Notes: generated from the letters alone by a model not told the origin. 64,000 bases of DNA from Dioscorea cayenensis subsp. rotundata (GCF_009730915.1 NC_052486.1:15581387-15645386); one strand, 5' to 3'; positions 30,823 to 43,274 are shown, counted from the first letter of the stretch. Program-made: numbers and translations.

Positions 30823-32220
30823 GGGAGGCTTGAAAATGGTGTGTTCATCCCGGCTAAGAGTTGCATAAGAACTACCAAGAAATATGAAACTTACCCTCCG
30901 GGATGATGCAAATTTGGAGGTCAAGCATGAATCTCCTTTTGGCCTCCATGGAAAAAGCTTGGGCCGGGAGTTGTTTAAGCTCGGCATTGGTAGGTCCTTG
31001 GAAGGTTTAAATCTCCTACCCATATTTGCTTCCTCAACCCATGTCAAAATGCCTTGAACTACCCATAAGTGTTGTTTGGGTCTCCAAGGGAACAAATTTG
31101 GTTGAGAACTTGTTAAGCCTTGCATAGGTGGATCAATTGGTGGCTTCAACATCCTATCCACAATATTTTTCTCAACCATGGTGTGATGAACTTCAATTGC
31201 CCATAACATTTGCTTGGGCCGCCAAGGAAAAATCTTTGGATGGGAATTGACCAAGCCCGGCATAGGTGGGTTCAAGGATGACCTTGGCTTCTTACCCACA
31301 TCTTCAAATACAATTCCCGGAATTTCTTCTTTGCACTTGAAAATTATTGATTGGTTGATGGAATGGTCGAAGTTGAGGCAAGTAGTGTCTTCAAATGTGG
31401 TCTATGGAATTTCTTCAACTTCCTTACATGTCTCGACGTCTATGATCTCATCCTTTGCCTTGTCTTCTTTAGTTTCAACTTGAGGTGGAACATCAATTAT
31501 TTACTCAAAAGGTATTGGTGGTACATTAATTGCTTCTTCAACCTCCAACACCTCAATACCAACTTCCACCACAAATTCACCCTTATTCTCTTCCTTTCTA
31601 GTGTCATTCTCATATATGTCTTCAATAGTTCGTAGCAGCTTGGTCAATATATTAGAAGATTCTCCCATCTTGTTTTCCATACTTTGAAGAGATTGTTGGG
31701 TATTAAAAATTGCAGTATTCATGGCTTCAAGCTCCGCATCCGCATTCATCATGAATCTTGCAAACACATCTTCTGCACTGAGATTGGTATTCATGGCTTC
31801 AAGTTCCTCACCCGCATTCATCATGAATCTTGCAAACACATCTTGTGCACTGAGACCCCATTGATTGAGTTGCTTACTATGGTCTACAGGAAGTGCGTGG
31901 TACCATGGTATATGAAAGGAGGGTATTTGTAGCAATCCATCAAGAGGTTACTCCAATTGTTGGGTATGATGAGGTGCCGAAGAGTGTGGGTGCCCTCCCC
32001 AATATGGATTGTAAACATCAGGATATGGATTGCTAAGGCGTGCTCTCTTGGCATCAAGTTCTTCCATTTCTTTCTCAATTGCATACATTTTAGCGGCCAA
32101 TAATTTTTCTTGAAAATCCAGGGCAGGATCACATTGGCGTGCTCTCACAGCATCTAATTCTTCTATCTGTTTCTCAAATGCATACATTTTAGCGCTAAGC
32201 AATTTTTCTTCAAAGCCCAT
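30820..32220 (-). pseudogene. Unrecognised gag-position protein of the family-2 element, one frame with three stop codons
   Basis: A single reading frame of 467 codons, starting 175 bp inside the PBS, broken only by TAA 31948-31950, TAA 31501-31503 and TAG 31402-31404. Order: two tandem coiled-coil-like modules (EEKLLSAKMYAFEKQIEELD and QEKLLAAKMYAIEKEMEELD); YPDVYNPYWGGH; two tandem 24-residue modules (DVFARFMMNAGEELEAMNT, DVFARFMMNADAELEAMNT) merging into a helical stretch; an acidic middle; three modules around P..FPWRPK…W; and the C-terminus GSSYATLSRDEHTIFKPP. The family-1 protein shares this architecture with single modules. No Gag, protease or RT motif recognised. Function unknown; inferred to act in packaging or replication of the element in trans with an autonomous relative. 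Confidence 0.7.
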
Positions 32221-32394
32221 GGCCCTGTGTAAAAAAACAAAACTAGCAAGAATAAGATATCAAAGAAAACACGAAAAATAAAATAAGTAACTATGCACAA
32301 AATGGTAAAAGACACATACAAAGACAAATATTTACAATGACAAAGATAAATAACTAGAGCAGTGAGCTAAAGGTTTTCCTAGCATTCTTGGAGG

Positions 32395-32412
32395 TCCGCG
32401 GCAACGACGCCA
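32395..32412 (-). other. Primer-binding site, tRNA-Asp type (degenerate)
   Basis: Minus strand TGGCGTCGTTGCCGCGGA, two mismatches to the tRNA-Asp complement, 6 bases inside the LTR end. Confidence 0.75.
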
Positions 32413-32418
32413 AAAACT

Positions 32419-33527
32419 TGATGAGCCCACAGTACACGGGTCGTCAAGTAATATCCTGTGCATGACATAGGGGTCGTATTCCCTAGGGTCCCAAGGGCTG
32501 CTATTACTTTCCCCTAGACAGCACTATCTAGTCTACCAAATATAGGACTAAAACAAGATAAGGAAAATAACAAGGAGAAAACTATAAACGCATGGATTAT
32601 GGCTCACCACATAAACATACTAAGGAAGCAAGTAACAATGAAAGTGCGAGGTCCCCGGGCGAGGATCTCCTTGGGACTACTAAAGCTAGATGGATGTTAG
32701 AATTACAAAGGCAGCGGTGGTTGGACCAAGAGACATCCAAATATAGATCACCCCGATGGTCACGGCGGTAATCCCTAATCCAATAATAGTATTGGCTCAG
32801 AATCTCTTCCGACCAAATCCTCCTACGATCGCATTACAAGTAGGGATATCTCAAATTAAGGCCAAAACTCAACCTAGGTACAGCACTAACAGTTGAAGGG
32901 GTATCGAATACCGAATGGTCATGGTGTATTCATACATGTATCCCTTCTAAGCAAGGTGTGTCGAGTACAAGGGTGATGGTCTCGCAAAAAATACAACCTA
33001 GAAGTTGGATCACAGAGTTCTCATGCAAAACAACACATCAAAGAGCACCAAGCAAGGATCACAAAACACACAAATACCATAAATGTAAATCAAGCATCTA
33101 TACAAGCAAGTTCGTCCCAAGGTTCACCGGATGCCCTGTAACCTTGGGAGTCTAGTTAATCATCAACAAAGGAGCAAGTGTAGGAGATAAGAGATATAAA
33201 GAAAAGCTCATAACAAACTCCCCTAAGAAGAAGACTTGAATGTGGTGATGAGAACTTGTTGGATCCGCGCCGGCGAGCTCCTATATCATTTTCCTTGAGT
33301 GTAACCTTCTTCCCCCTTCGATTTGCCCCTCAGATCTGCCTTCTCCCGTAGCCTTGAAGCTCTAGAAAATGATGGTGGAGAGTGGTGGCCAAAAGTCCCC
33401 AAATGATGCCCCTAACAAAGCTTTTTATATGCCCGGATCCCGATGGGTAAATGGGACAATATCTTGGCCGTATCGTGACGCTCGGGATATCCGACTTTTC
33501 ACGCCAAGAAGCCCGCGATGAGCTATA
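32419..33527 (-). repeat. Family-2 5' LTR, truncated
   Basis: Matches 27155 to about 28265 of the 3' LTR; similarity stops near 33527 after GCGATGAGCTATA, so the outer roughly 230 bp are missing and the junction carries no target duplication. Confidence 0.75.
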
Positions 33528-34583
33528 TATTCGGTGCTATTCTAGGCATGTTTGTTAATGACACAGAAATTATGTGCTTGATTTAACTAGGAGTGAATCA
33601 GGTCATCGAATGATAGAAATTGGAAGAAATACTAAGTGTTCAATCTTTTACACGGGCGAGAGCACGATCGTGCTTTCTGTCCCCTAAATCTCGCCCTAGT
33701 GCGGACCAAGTGAAGAAGCTTGGGGGAGTAACACCATGGCGAGCACGGTCGAAGCATGATTGTGTCCCTCCCCCTGAATCTCTCAGGATGGAATTGGTGT
33801 TCTTCTCAATGGTTGGCCCGGTCGGGGAGGGGATGGGAGGGAGGGGAAGGGGAGCATGTGCAGGGGCTACTGACATGATCATGGTTATGGAAATAAGCAC
33901 CTAGCATGACCGCGCTTTCTTCCACTGAAAATCTCAAGCGAACACTTAATCGATTCACTCAGAAGCGGTCCATGGAAACACGGTTTAAGCATGATCATGC
34001 TTAGACCGTGTTGAGCTCGATGACAGGCCTTTTAACTCAAGTTTTTAGGGTTTTGCTCTCATCTTTGTTCTGGGACTCAGCTGTCCATCGGGTGGAAACT
34101 GAAGAGGATGAAGATCAGGATTCACCACACACTCTATGGGTATTAAGGAGAAGTTGGAGTTATAAGAGAAGTGGGGTTGAGCATACGGAGCTCAGCAAGG
34201 AAGATCATCTTGAGTAGAAGGGAGTCATGTCTTCTTTCTCTTGCTCTTCATTTAAGTCTTTCCTGTTGTACCCATCCATGAGGGGCTAACTATCCATGGT
34301 GCCCCGGGATGTTAAACTATGTGGTTTTGTATGCTTGGCTACTTGATTTTGAATGATTAGGGAGTATTTTGTGTTTCTTGTGTTTAATCTTGTGTTTGCT
34401 TATCTTGATGGCTAGAGTTGCACAACTGCCTTGGTAATTTAGTTATCTTAGCATAACTTGGTGTGCTTGAGATCCATAGATGCAACATTGCTTTAGCGCA
34501 CACACTTGAATCATGGAATGTACACGGTAATCATTTTTAATCAAGTCGACATACTATCACTCATAGGAATCATCACGGGGCCT
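33528..34583 (+). repeat. Probable plus-oriented LTR fragment of another family
   Basis: No coding motif. Late-LTR-like features (GGGGCTAACTATCCATGG, T-rich end, palindromes near 33660-34012) suggest an LTR lying in plus orientation, cut by the next element at 34584. It could be the 3' LTR of the interrupted plus-strand gag-pro remnant at 26202-27154; this is inference. Confidence 0.4.
33977..34012. repeat. Near-perfect 36-bp palindrome
   Basis: AACACGGTTTAAGCATGA / TCATGCTTAGACCGTGTT; only one base pair is not Watson-Crick. Would fold into an 18-bp hairpin or cruciform. Confidence 0.85.
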
Positions 34584-35560
34584 TATTGCACACCCGCAAG
34601 TGTATAGGATCGCCAAGTAATAGCCTGTGAGTGACACAGGGGTCATATTCCACGGGCCTAAGGAGCTCCTATTACTCCTCCATCACCTATTATCTAACCT
34701 TACAATTTAAGCATCTTTTACTACTCTAACAAGTGCAATAATATAAACAACTTGCAAGAATAAATAGTACAGTCAACACAGGAGATCACAAGAGCTACAG
34801 AGACCTAGGGATGAGGATCCCCTTGAGGGATCATCATGATATATGGATGCACTGTAAAAGAAAGGCAGGGGTGATTTATACCGAAGGATCTCGAGATTAG
34901 TCCAATCCCAATTTCTCGGCGATTGAACCTTAATCCCATATGGATGTCAATAGAGATCCCTCCCTAATCACATTCCTATGATTGCATTAAGTGTAGGGAA
35001 ATCCAGCAATAAGGACACACTTACCCTAAGTCTATCCTTAAGGTTCAGAGGGGCTACCGACATCCAATTTCTCGGCATGTCGATACAAGAATACCGCTTT
35101 TAGCTCATTAATGATCTAGTACATGTGAGTAGGTCACATCTACATGTACAACTCAACAAAGAACTAAGGATCTCTCCATTTACTAGTTCTAGACATGAAG
35201 AACAATGAGCTAAATATAAATCAACCCAATGCATTTCAAATAAGAGTATAGCATCCAAAATACATGACAACCAACCCCCCCCCCTTCCCAAGGTTCACCT
35301 ACATCAGGTGGCCTTTGGGGTCTAGTGTGCCATCATACAAACAAGTATAACAAACTCAATAAAAACAAGCAATAAATGTATAAATGGCACTCCCTAGTCC
35401 GAATGATGATGAAGAAGAGCAATACCGGCCGAATGACGCTTCCTCTAGCTCCAATGAATGCCAAATGCTCCTTATCCATTGATAATGAAGCTTTTTCCTT
35501 GAAGTTCAAGACCTTGATCACCTCCAAGCCTCATGCGAAGCTCTCTAAAGATGTCTTCAT
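34584..35560 (-). repeat. Family-4 LTR, truncated
   Basis: Starts like the LTR at 36798 (TTATTGCACACCCGCAAGTG versus TGATTGATTGCCCGCAAGTG) and shares the following segment up to the gap edge. It runs directly into RT coding sequence near 35560-35583 without polypurine tract, so its outer part and the 3' interior are deleted. A run of about ten C is at 35275-35284. Confidence 0.65.
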
Positions 35561-35582
35561 TTACCTTCTTCTTCCTCCCAAG

Positions 35583-36384
35583 TATGAATGCCCAGCAAGC
35601 CTCTCAAGCATCTGGTCAATAAACGGTAGCAGGAAATGGTCCTTTCGGGTGGCATCATTCAATTTTCTGTAGTCAATACAGACACGCCACCCTATGATTG
35701 TTCGAGTAGGAATTAACTCATTCTTATCATTGGCGATCACAGTCATCCCCCCTTTTTTTGGTACTACTTGCACTGGGCTCACCCATTCAACGTCGAGATG
35801 GATAGATAATACCTGCATCAAGAAGTTTGATGACTTCAGCTTTCACGACTTCCTTCATGTTTGGATTCAGTCTTCTTTGTGGTAGGGTTAACGGTTTATG
35901 ATCATCCTCCATCAAAATTTTGTGAGTGCAGAATGAAGGACTTATCCCCTTAATGTTAGCTATCTTCCAAGCAATTGCATTTTTGTGTTTTTTTAAAACA
36001 TTCACCAAATCTCGCTTTTGTCCAACTGTAAGATTTGAGGATATGATAACTGGAAGCTGAGTTCCCTCTCCAAGGAAAGCATATTCAAGGTGCTCAGGTA
36101 GCTTCTTCAATTCTAGTTCGTGTGCTTCTACTATTGACGGTCTCGATTTTTTTATTTGTCAGCATATCACTTTGTTCTGGCTCCTCTTCTTCTGCAAATG
36201 CTGAGCTTTCATCAGAACTATCATTAATGCCATACACAGATTGCACAATAGCCTCAGTTTCTTTCCCCTGATCTCTGCTAGATTCATCTGCCGGAATCGA
36301 TTGAGATGCTTGCAGTTTTGCTATGTCCGATGACGGATAAGTCGGTAGAAATCTTGACTTCTTCTTTTGTTGGAACTCTACCAT
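35583..36384 (-). pseudogene. Athila-type reverse transcriptase N-terminal fragment
   Basis: Minus strand, three frames. 36094-36384 is the acidic protease-RT linker. 35787-36110 reads [60 protein letters not shown] and AGIIYP. 35561-35821 continues [20 protein letters not shown] then [20 protein letters not shown] and [13 protein letters not shown]. These are RT motifs 1-3 of Ty3/Athila Pol. The catalytic YxDD motif, RNase H and integrase are absent: the sequence is cut by the LTR at 35560. A frameshift lies near 35800. Confidence 0.88.
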
Positions 36385-36774
36385 AATTCATGAAGTCTGT
36401 AAGCATAGCTTTCCAAATATTATTTTCAAATTTCTAGCATGTAGTCTTCCCATGGTTTGAACACGCACGTTGCATTGTCTTGTATGTGGAGTAAATGATG
36501 CAAAGGCGGCATCCAATCATTCCAAATATCAACCATAGCCTGCTCATTCCCTTGTATACATCCCATACCTGCTATAATGAACTTCCTTCAATTTAACTGT
36601 CTGATATAATTAGGTTTGATGGATTCGCTCCTGTCATGCACCGTACCTCGCAAAGTCAAGAAAGATAAAGAAAGTTAACTCAAAAAGAAGTAAGAAAAAT
36701 GAAAAGAAAGAAATAAAAGAAAAGAAAAAATGGTTAGAGCAATAAGCTAGAAGTTTCCTAGAATTCCTTAAAGT
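36385..36774 (-). other. Residual interior between RT fragment and PBS
   Basis: Only about 390 bp separate the RT linker from the PBS, where an intact element would have several kilobases of gag and protease, so this is a deletion derivative. No coding motif seen. Confidence 0.5.
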
Positions 36775-36791
36775 CCCCGGCAACGACGCCA
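36775..36791 (-). other. Primer-binding site, tRNA-Asp type
   Basis: Minus strand TGGCGTCGTTGCCGGGG, one mismatch to the tRNA-Asp complement. Confidence 0.85.
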
Positions 36792-36797
36792 AAAACT

Positions 36798-37087
36798 TGA
36801 TTGATTGCCCGCAAGTGTACGGGGTCGCCAAGTAATACCTTGAGCAAAAGCCCAAGGATCGTATTCCACGGGATTAAGGAGCTCCTATTACTCCTCCATC
36901 ACTCATTTTCTAACCTTACAATTCAAGCATGGTATACTAATCTAATACAAGCAAGATTGTAAATAAAACACAAGTGTAACAACTCCAAGTCAAGCAAGAA
37001 AATCACAAGAGCAATGATGATAAGAATAGGCCTAGGGATGAGGATTCCCAAGAGGGGTCATCAAGATATAAGGATGCATGAAAATAC
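36798..37087 (-). repeat. Family-4 5' LTR, cut by the gap
   Basis: Begins TGATTGATTGCCCGCAAGTG beside the PBS; similar to 34584-34870. Continues into the N run. Confidence 0.75.
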
Positions 37088-38087
37088 NNNNNNNNNNNNN
37101 NNNNNNNNNNNNNNNNNNNNNNNNNNNNNNNNNNNNNNNNNNNNNNNNNNNNNNNNNNNNNNNNNNNNNNNNNNNNNNNNNNNNNNNNNNNNNNNNNNNN
37201 NNNNNNNNNNNNNNNNNNNNNNNNNNNNNNNNNNNNNNNNNNNNNNNNNNNNNNNNNNNNNNNNNNNNNNNNNNNNNNNNNNNNNNNNNNNNNNNNNNNN
37301 NNNNNNNNNNNNNNNNNNNNNNNNNNNNNNNNNNNNNNNNNNNNNNNNNNNNNNNNNNNNNNNNNNNNNNNNNNNNNNNNNNNNNNNNNNNNNNNNNNNN
37401 NNNNNNNNNNNNNNNNNNNNNNNNNNNNNNNNNNNNNNNNNNNNNNNNNNNNNNNNNNNNNNNNNNNNNNNNNNNNNNNNNNNNNNNNNNNNNNNNNNNN
37501 NNNNNNNNNNNNNNNNNNNNNNNNNNNNNNNNNNNNNNNNNNNNNNNNNNNNNNNNNNNNNNNNNNNNNNNNNNNNNNNNNNNNNNNNNNNNNNNNNNNN
37601 NNNNNNNNNNNNNNNNNNNNNNNNNNNNNNNNNNNNNNNNNNNNNNNNNNNNNNNNNNNNNNNNNNNNNNNNNNNNNNNNNNNNNNNNNNNNNNNNNNNN
37701 NNNNNNNNNNNNNNNNNNNNNNNNNNNNNNNNNNNNNNNNNNNNNNNNNNNNNNNNNNNNNNNNNNNNNNNNNNNNNNNNNNNNNNNNNNNNNNNNNNNN
37801 NNNNNNNNNNNNNNNNNNNNNNNNNNNNNNNNNNNNNNNNNNNNNNNNNNNNNNNNNNNNNNNNNNNNNNNNNNNNNNNNNNNNNNNNNNNNNNNNNNNN
37901 NNNNNNNNNNNNNNNNNNNNNNNNNNNNNNNNNNNNNNNNNNNNNNNNNNNNNNNNNNNNNNNNNNNNNNNNNNNNNNNNNNNNNNNNNNNNNNNNNNNN
38001 NNNNNNNNNNNNNNNNNNNNNNNNNNNNNNNNNNNNNNNNNNNNNNNNNNNNNNNNNNNNNNNNNNNNNNNNNNNNNNNNNNNNNNN
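37088..38087. other. Scaffold gap (1000 N)
   Basis: Exactly 1000 N; an LTR on the left, anonymous DNA on the right. Confidence 0.95.
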
Positions 38088-38643
38088 CTTCTCTTGGTTG
38101 AAGGTTCAGCGAGGCTAGGCTTCTTTCTGATGCACATCGAGAATCACTCATCTCATTAAGGAGGTTACAGCGGAAGAGGATGAAGAAGGTGGTTAAGAAT
38201 ATGGATCCCAGACAATCCGTCTGGCCCCGAGAAAGGTACCGGACGATCAAAACTCCGGAACTGCCGGTTCTGCGGCCGAGGACCTCATCAAGGTCTAGCA
38301 CGAGGTCGACTCGAGCCCTTCCCGCGGAAGGAACTAGTACCACCAATAGATAGCATCTTTTGCCCGTCCCTTCTTGGGCAAGCCTTACAGCTCTCTTCTT
38401 GTACGGACTGAAACAAGACAAACTATCCCATATTCCTTTTTGTCTTAAAAATCTTCTTCCCAGGGACCCCGGTTGAAGTGAGCTCCGTATCAATCGACTC
38501 CAACTCAATGTCGAATTAGAGAAAGAAATGGAAGGAAGGTCCAGTCTGGACCGATCCATAGGAATATTTGGTCCACTCGGCAAAATATATTTATATTTCA
38601 GGTTACCGAGGAGGGAAGAACTAAGAAGGGAGCCTATGATCAT
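38088..38643 (-). other. Open frame of about 185 codons running into the gap, unassigned
   Basis: Minus-strand frame from 38643 to the gap edge at 38088 with no stop. It is rich in Ser, Leu and Arg, with hydrophobic stretches but no motif that I recognise; a shorter plus-strand frame overlaps it. It may be a mitochondrial spacer ORF or chance. Whether it is a gene is open. Confidence 0.2.
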
Positions 38644-41600
38644 CCCGGTTCAATTTAACCAGAATCTAGGGCACTCGACTTTCTTGAGGGAGAGGGAGGC
38701 ACTCGATCGATTGCTTGCTAGGTTGAGGGATCCCCCAGGGCTGGAAATGAATTAGTCGCTCGGAGAACTGATGTAGTCCAGACCAACTGGCAAGAAAACC
38801 TACCTTCTCCTTACCACTCCGTGGATTGTCCAAGCGCCCCTAAGGTTACATTCCTAACTCCACTACACAGTCGAAAAACCATAATCTGCGATCAATAAGA
38901 CACACCATTCTACAATCTCCTATGGAACTTATGACGCTTCTGCCCTATCTTCAGACTTCCCAGCGAGTTTTCTTCCCCCGTATCTGTCTGGTCATCATCA
39001 TTCCCCTGTGCTACCTCTGTTTTGCTTATTTCATCTTCTATCTTTCAGGATTTTTTTGAAGAGGGTTTGTAGCTGTGAATACGGATGATCAGCTTTGCCC
39101 GCTGCAACTTTTGCGACTTCCGTTCCTATACCTTTTTCGTCTTCTGCCGGAACGCGCTCATTCTGTCCTAACTCGGAGAGGCATAAGATGACATTGAATT
39201 CTTAGCAAGAATGCGACGGAAGAATGAATCCGATACTCTAGAGTCCGATCAATAGTATAAGATATCCCCGCTATGAGTCTTTATAAGATATACATGCAAG
39301 GAATCGGTTGTGCTAGAATCGACTCTTATTTTTGCATGAATAGGCGATCACGGTTCCTATACTTCTTTCTTTTTTATGCTTCAAGCGAATAGAATCAAGC
39401 AAGGGTAGCACTCACAGGTACCTCTTGCACTCATCCACTTTGCTCCTCAGTTAAATTTTTCATAACTCTGCACCGTGTTAGAATTTTGACCTTGAATCGT
39501 GAGCTAGTATGGTGATCACTCTATTGAACTCCGAACTTTCATGCGATAGAGTAGCAATTTGCTTCAACCCGGTGACCGGCCTAAGAAGGCGCTCTTTGGG
39601 CGAGATCTACTTTGTTATCTTGGCTACCTTATTCGCATGGTCGAGAGTGAATCGACTTTCTTATGAAAAGCGATAATGAAAGAGAGCTCTTCTTTCTATA
39701 TAGAAATTCTTAAAAATGGAAGCATAGGGTGCGTTGTATTCGTTCATATCATGCAGCGGACTACGATGTCAAACTCCTATGAGTTAATTAGCAGGGCCAT
39801 TGAAAGGCCCGACTAACTTCGGCCGGTTGGTATTAACTAGACTACCCTCCTTCTCCTTAGTTTGGGGTCTACTTCCTTTGCTATCCCTACCTCTACTTTC
39901 CTTTCCTGGCAGGGGGCCGAGGATGGATCTTGTTGATTTAGTAGTTCACTCGGTAGATCCTTCGTTGAAGCAGCGGCTTACTCACTAACCACCTCGGCCA
40001 TCACCGGGAGGCATAGGCGAGTGGCTTTTTCAAGCGGCAAAACCCGAGTGAGAACTCCAATCTATGGCGATTACCGGCGAGTGGTGGAGCTAGCATATAT
40101 CTCACCGCATTAGATCGTGTCAGGGTTCCCCTACTCCGCCCCTATGTAGGTTGGCGAGTGTGTACGGCAGATTGTCTCCTCCTCCAGCCTACGTCTTATT
40201 ATGTCCGAGGGACTAGAGGGAATATTCTCTCCTAACACCTATGAGATCGAGACTTTCTTTCGCCACTCTTTCATAAGGGGCAGGCTACTACTATTCGATC
40301 TCATCCACTCATCCAAACTCTAATCTCTATCTATGTAAATTTTATTTACTTACTCTCGAGCAATTCTCTTTCTTTTTAAATAGGAAGCATCTTTTGACGA
40401 TGGAAGCTCGGCTCCTTTGGATAGCCGACTCGTGCCCTTCAATGTTTTCAGGAGATTTTTATCGACCGCCCGGTGTAAGAGGCAAAGTTGAGTAGGGCGA
40501 AAGGCCTTTTTTGCACAGGGCGCTCAGGCGGGTGAGGAAAGCCACGTGAGAAGAGAGCCTTTGTCGCGGAGGAAGGAGTTCATGATTGACAATCTCTTGA
40601 GAAGAACAATCCCAACAAGCAGGGAGAAATCATCAATCGAGAACTAAAGCCCGAGCACCAGTATAGGGGTGGTTTCTATGCAAGGAGAGCAGGGATCCTC
40701 GACCCGCTAACAAGCACCCCTTCACGGAAAGAGAGAGACTTCAAAAGAGCGTCTTGTCGACTTTGATTTCACTTCATTAGCTAGATTTGGATGTTTGCCT
40801 CTTGGATGAATGAGGGGATTGCCTTTCCCCATAGAAGTGCGATTTTTCATTGGATTAAGGAAGAATCTCATGTTGGTCATCTACCAAAGCTTTTCTTGTT
40901 ACGCCCTACGATCTTGATGAGAGAGTCAATGGGGTAGTATATCTTGAACAACCTAACCTACTTACGCTCGAGGGCTTTGATGGATCAAAGGCTTGTCAAT
41001 GAGCAGCATCTCCATCAAACTTTGTGAGGTTCCCCCGGGATCCGGTCTATCCCTGTGAAAAGAAGGATTGGACTCCAACTTATCGTCAGCAGCATCTCTT
41101 TTTGAACTGCTTGAAAGCGCTCGCAAGAGGTAGATGATCCTTTTTGAGGAAGAAGGATTTTTTTTTTCACCGGAGAAAGCTTTCTGCTTCCCGACCATGA
41201 ATCTCTCCCTGTTGATCATGACTGGAGGGTTATGTCAAGCAAGAATGAGGAAACTTTGACCTTGATTGAATGTGCTACACCTGACGAAAGAAGTTGGTCA
41301 TTCGGGAGCATACTTATGTGATGTGATGAACTAGCCTTTGTCGACTTTGAAAGGTGATCCATATATCATAGGCCAGGCAATGGATGCTACTTAGTCTCCT
41401 CTTTCAAATTCTTCATTAGAGGGAAGAGATATCAAGAAGCTCTGTTCCTTCTCGCAGGGTGGCGTGCCTCCGTCTGATACTCTACCCTGCCCGTTGGATG
41501 TATGGGGCCTCTTCAATTCATCTTTGAGGTTTTATTCTATCCCCGCTTCCCTACTGAGTTCCTCCGTCTCTCTTGCATGGTGCCCCTCTGTCCCTCCCTT

Positions 41601-43274
41601 TCTGAGAGGTGATCCACCAATCCTTTTTCAACCTAAAGGTTGATTTCAAAGCCGGGAGGGACGAAGTTTGGTCAAAATGTAGTCGTTAAAGCCTTTCTAC
41701 AACATCTTCCTGTCTATGAATTCTTTCTACGCTACAAGTCCGGTGTTAATCTTGCTTTCGACCATAACGCCCTCTTATTAGGGATCTTTCTTGACCTGAA
41801 AGCTGGATGGAAGGTCTCTTTCTTCTCTATGTTTTGCCCATTCGAGTGTGATTTGACAATGGCATCATAGGCACAAACCAGGCCCTCGGTCCGTCATGCG
41901 TCTGCATCGAATGATCGGGTTTCAACGGCATCCCCTAGTCTGTCTTGATCTTTCTAGCGATTCACTACGTGCCGAATGATTTCCTCTCTCTCTCTCGGTC
42001 TACACGAAAAAGAGTTCCCTGTAAGAGGGACGGTCAAAACAAGATCGCGGTTTCATCGGACGGGATCAAAGATGTCTAAATTCACCGATCATAAGTCGGT
42101 GAGTCAAGCATGGGTTGAGTCGAGCTTACTTTCGTTTCCTATTTTTAAAAAGGGAGATTCTCCTGATATAGACTCTTATCCCCCACCGTCGTCAAACCCG
42201 ACACTTTATCATATCGATTCCTTGAGTGGAGCTCTCGGGTCTCGAGTCGGCCAATCCCCTTTAAGTTCAGCCCCTTTTTTTCTCTTTTTCTTTGGATCAT
42301 CTTCATTTGCTTAAGGATCATCAGCGCAAACTCCCCTTTGACACATGAATCAATCCTAACCTCCGAAGAGGGATGCTTGCCCCGATAACGATGGATCCCT
42401 AAGGAAGAAAGTGAACCAATCTCTCACATTTCATGGCACGAGGAAGAGCTTCAATCAACACTTCTGCGAGACAGGGAGCATAAAAAGAAGATGACTAAAG
42501 ACAATAACATAAAATAAATAATAAAAGAGTGAGGTGCACGATAGTGGCAAATAGGTGGTCATTCTATCCGGATCTCAAGCCTCATCAAGATTTTCATTCC
42601 ATTACTAAAATATCAATCAATCAAAAGCAAAGAGGAAAAAAAGACAAAGACCAATCCTAGATCTACAGGTATAGAAGATAAAAAGGTGGGCTTTAGCTCG
42701 ATGAAGCTCAACCCTAAGAACCCGCTAGGCTCTATCTCGAGTTTTGAAAAAGAGTGGTTCCTCACGCGGTGACTCAGAGACCACCGTCTACGAAAAAGAT
42801 GAGTCAAGATCCGTGGGAAGAAGACAAAAGACTAAACAAAGGCGTTCTCCTCCTTTTTGTAGGTTACTATTCACATAGTCTTTTCCTTTCTTGATAGGGT
42901 GGTCCCCCAGTATTGGTGGTGGGCATTGAAACGTGTTCTTATACTAGAAAACTAAACCAACCCTTTACTAGTCCGGGGGGAAAAAAAGATGATTCCCTGA
43001 CGGATATGTCGATTTGCCTTCATGGTAGATTAAGCGGATTCTTACATCTATGAAGGGTCAGATATCAATAAGGCTAACACAGAGCCGCAGCACCACTAAG
43101 GGCTCCATACTGCACACGGACTTACTCAAGAACAACAAAAAAAGACAAAAGGAAGAAATAAATGGAAAAGAAGCACATCTATGGGAGTCTCGATCAAGAA
43201 TTTGATCTCCCTATTATATATATATATAGTGATTATAAATTCTTATATCATTATAGACAGTGGCTATCTTCCTA
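38644..43274. other. Anonymous DNA, probably mitochondrial spacer
   Basis: About 4.6 kb without a recognisable gene. Short frames at 39800-39988, 40962-41219, 41640-41870 and 41976-42314 show no known domain. A (TA)n tract is at about 43214-43228. Direct continuity with the inverted mitochondrial block at 43275 suggests, but does not prove, mitochondrial origin. Confidence 0.4.

Noticed and set aside
37003..38643. 546-codon protein
   Set aside because: Two thirds is N. Only the 185 codons at 38088-38643 are real sequence and they show no motif.
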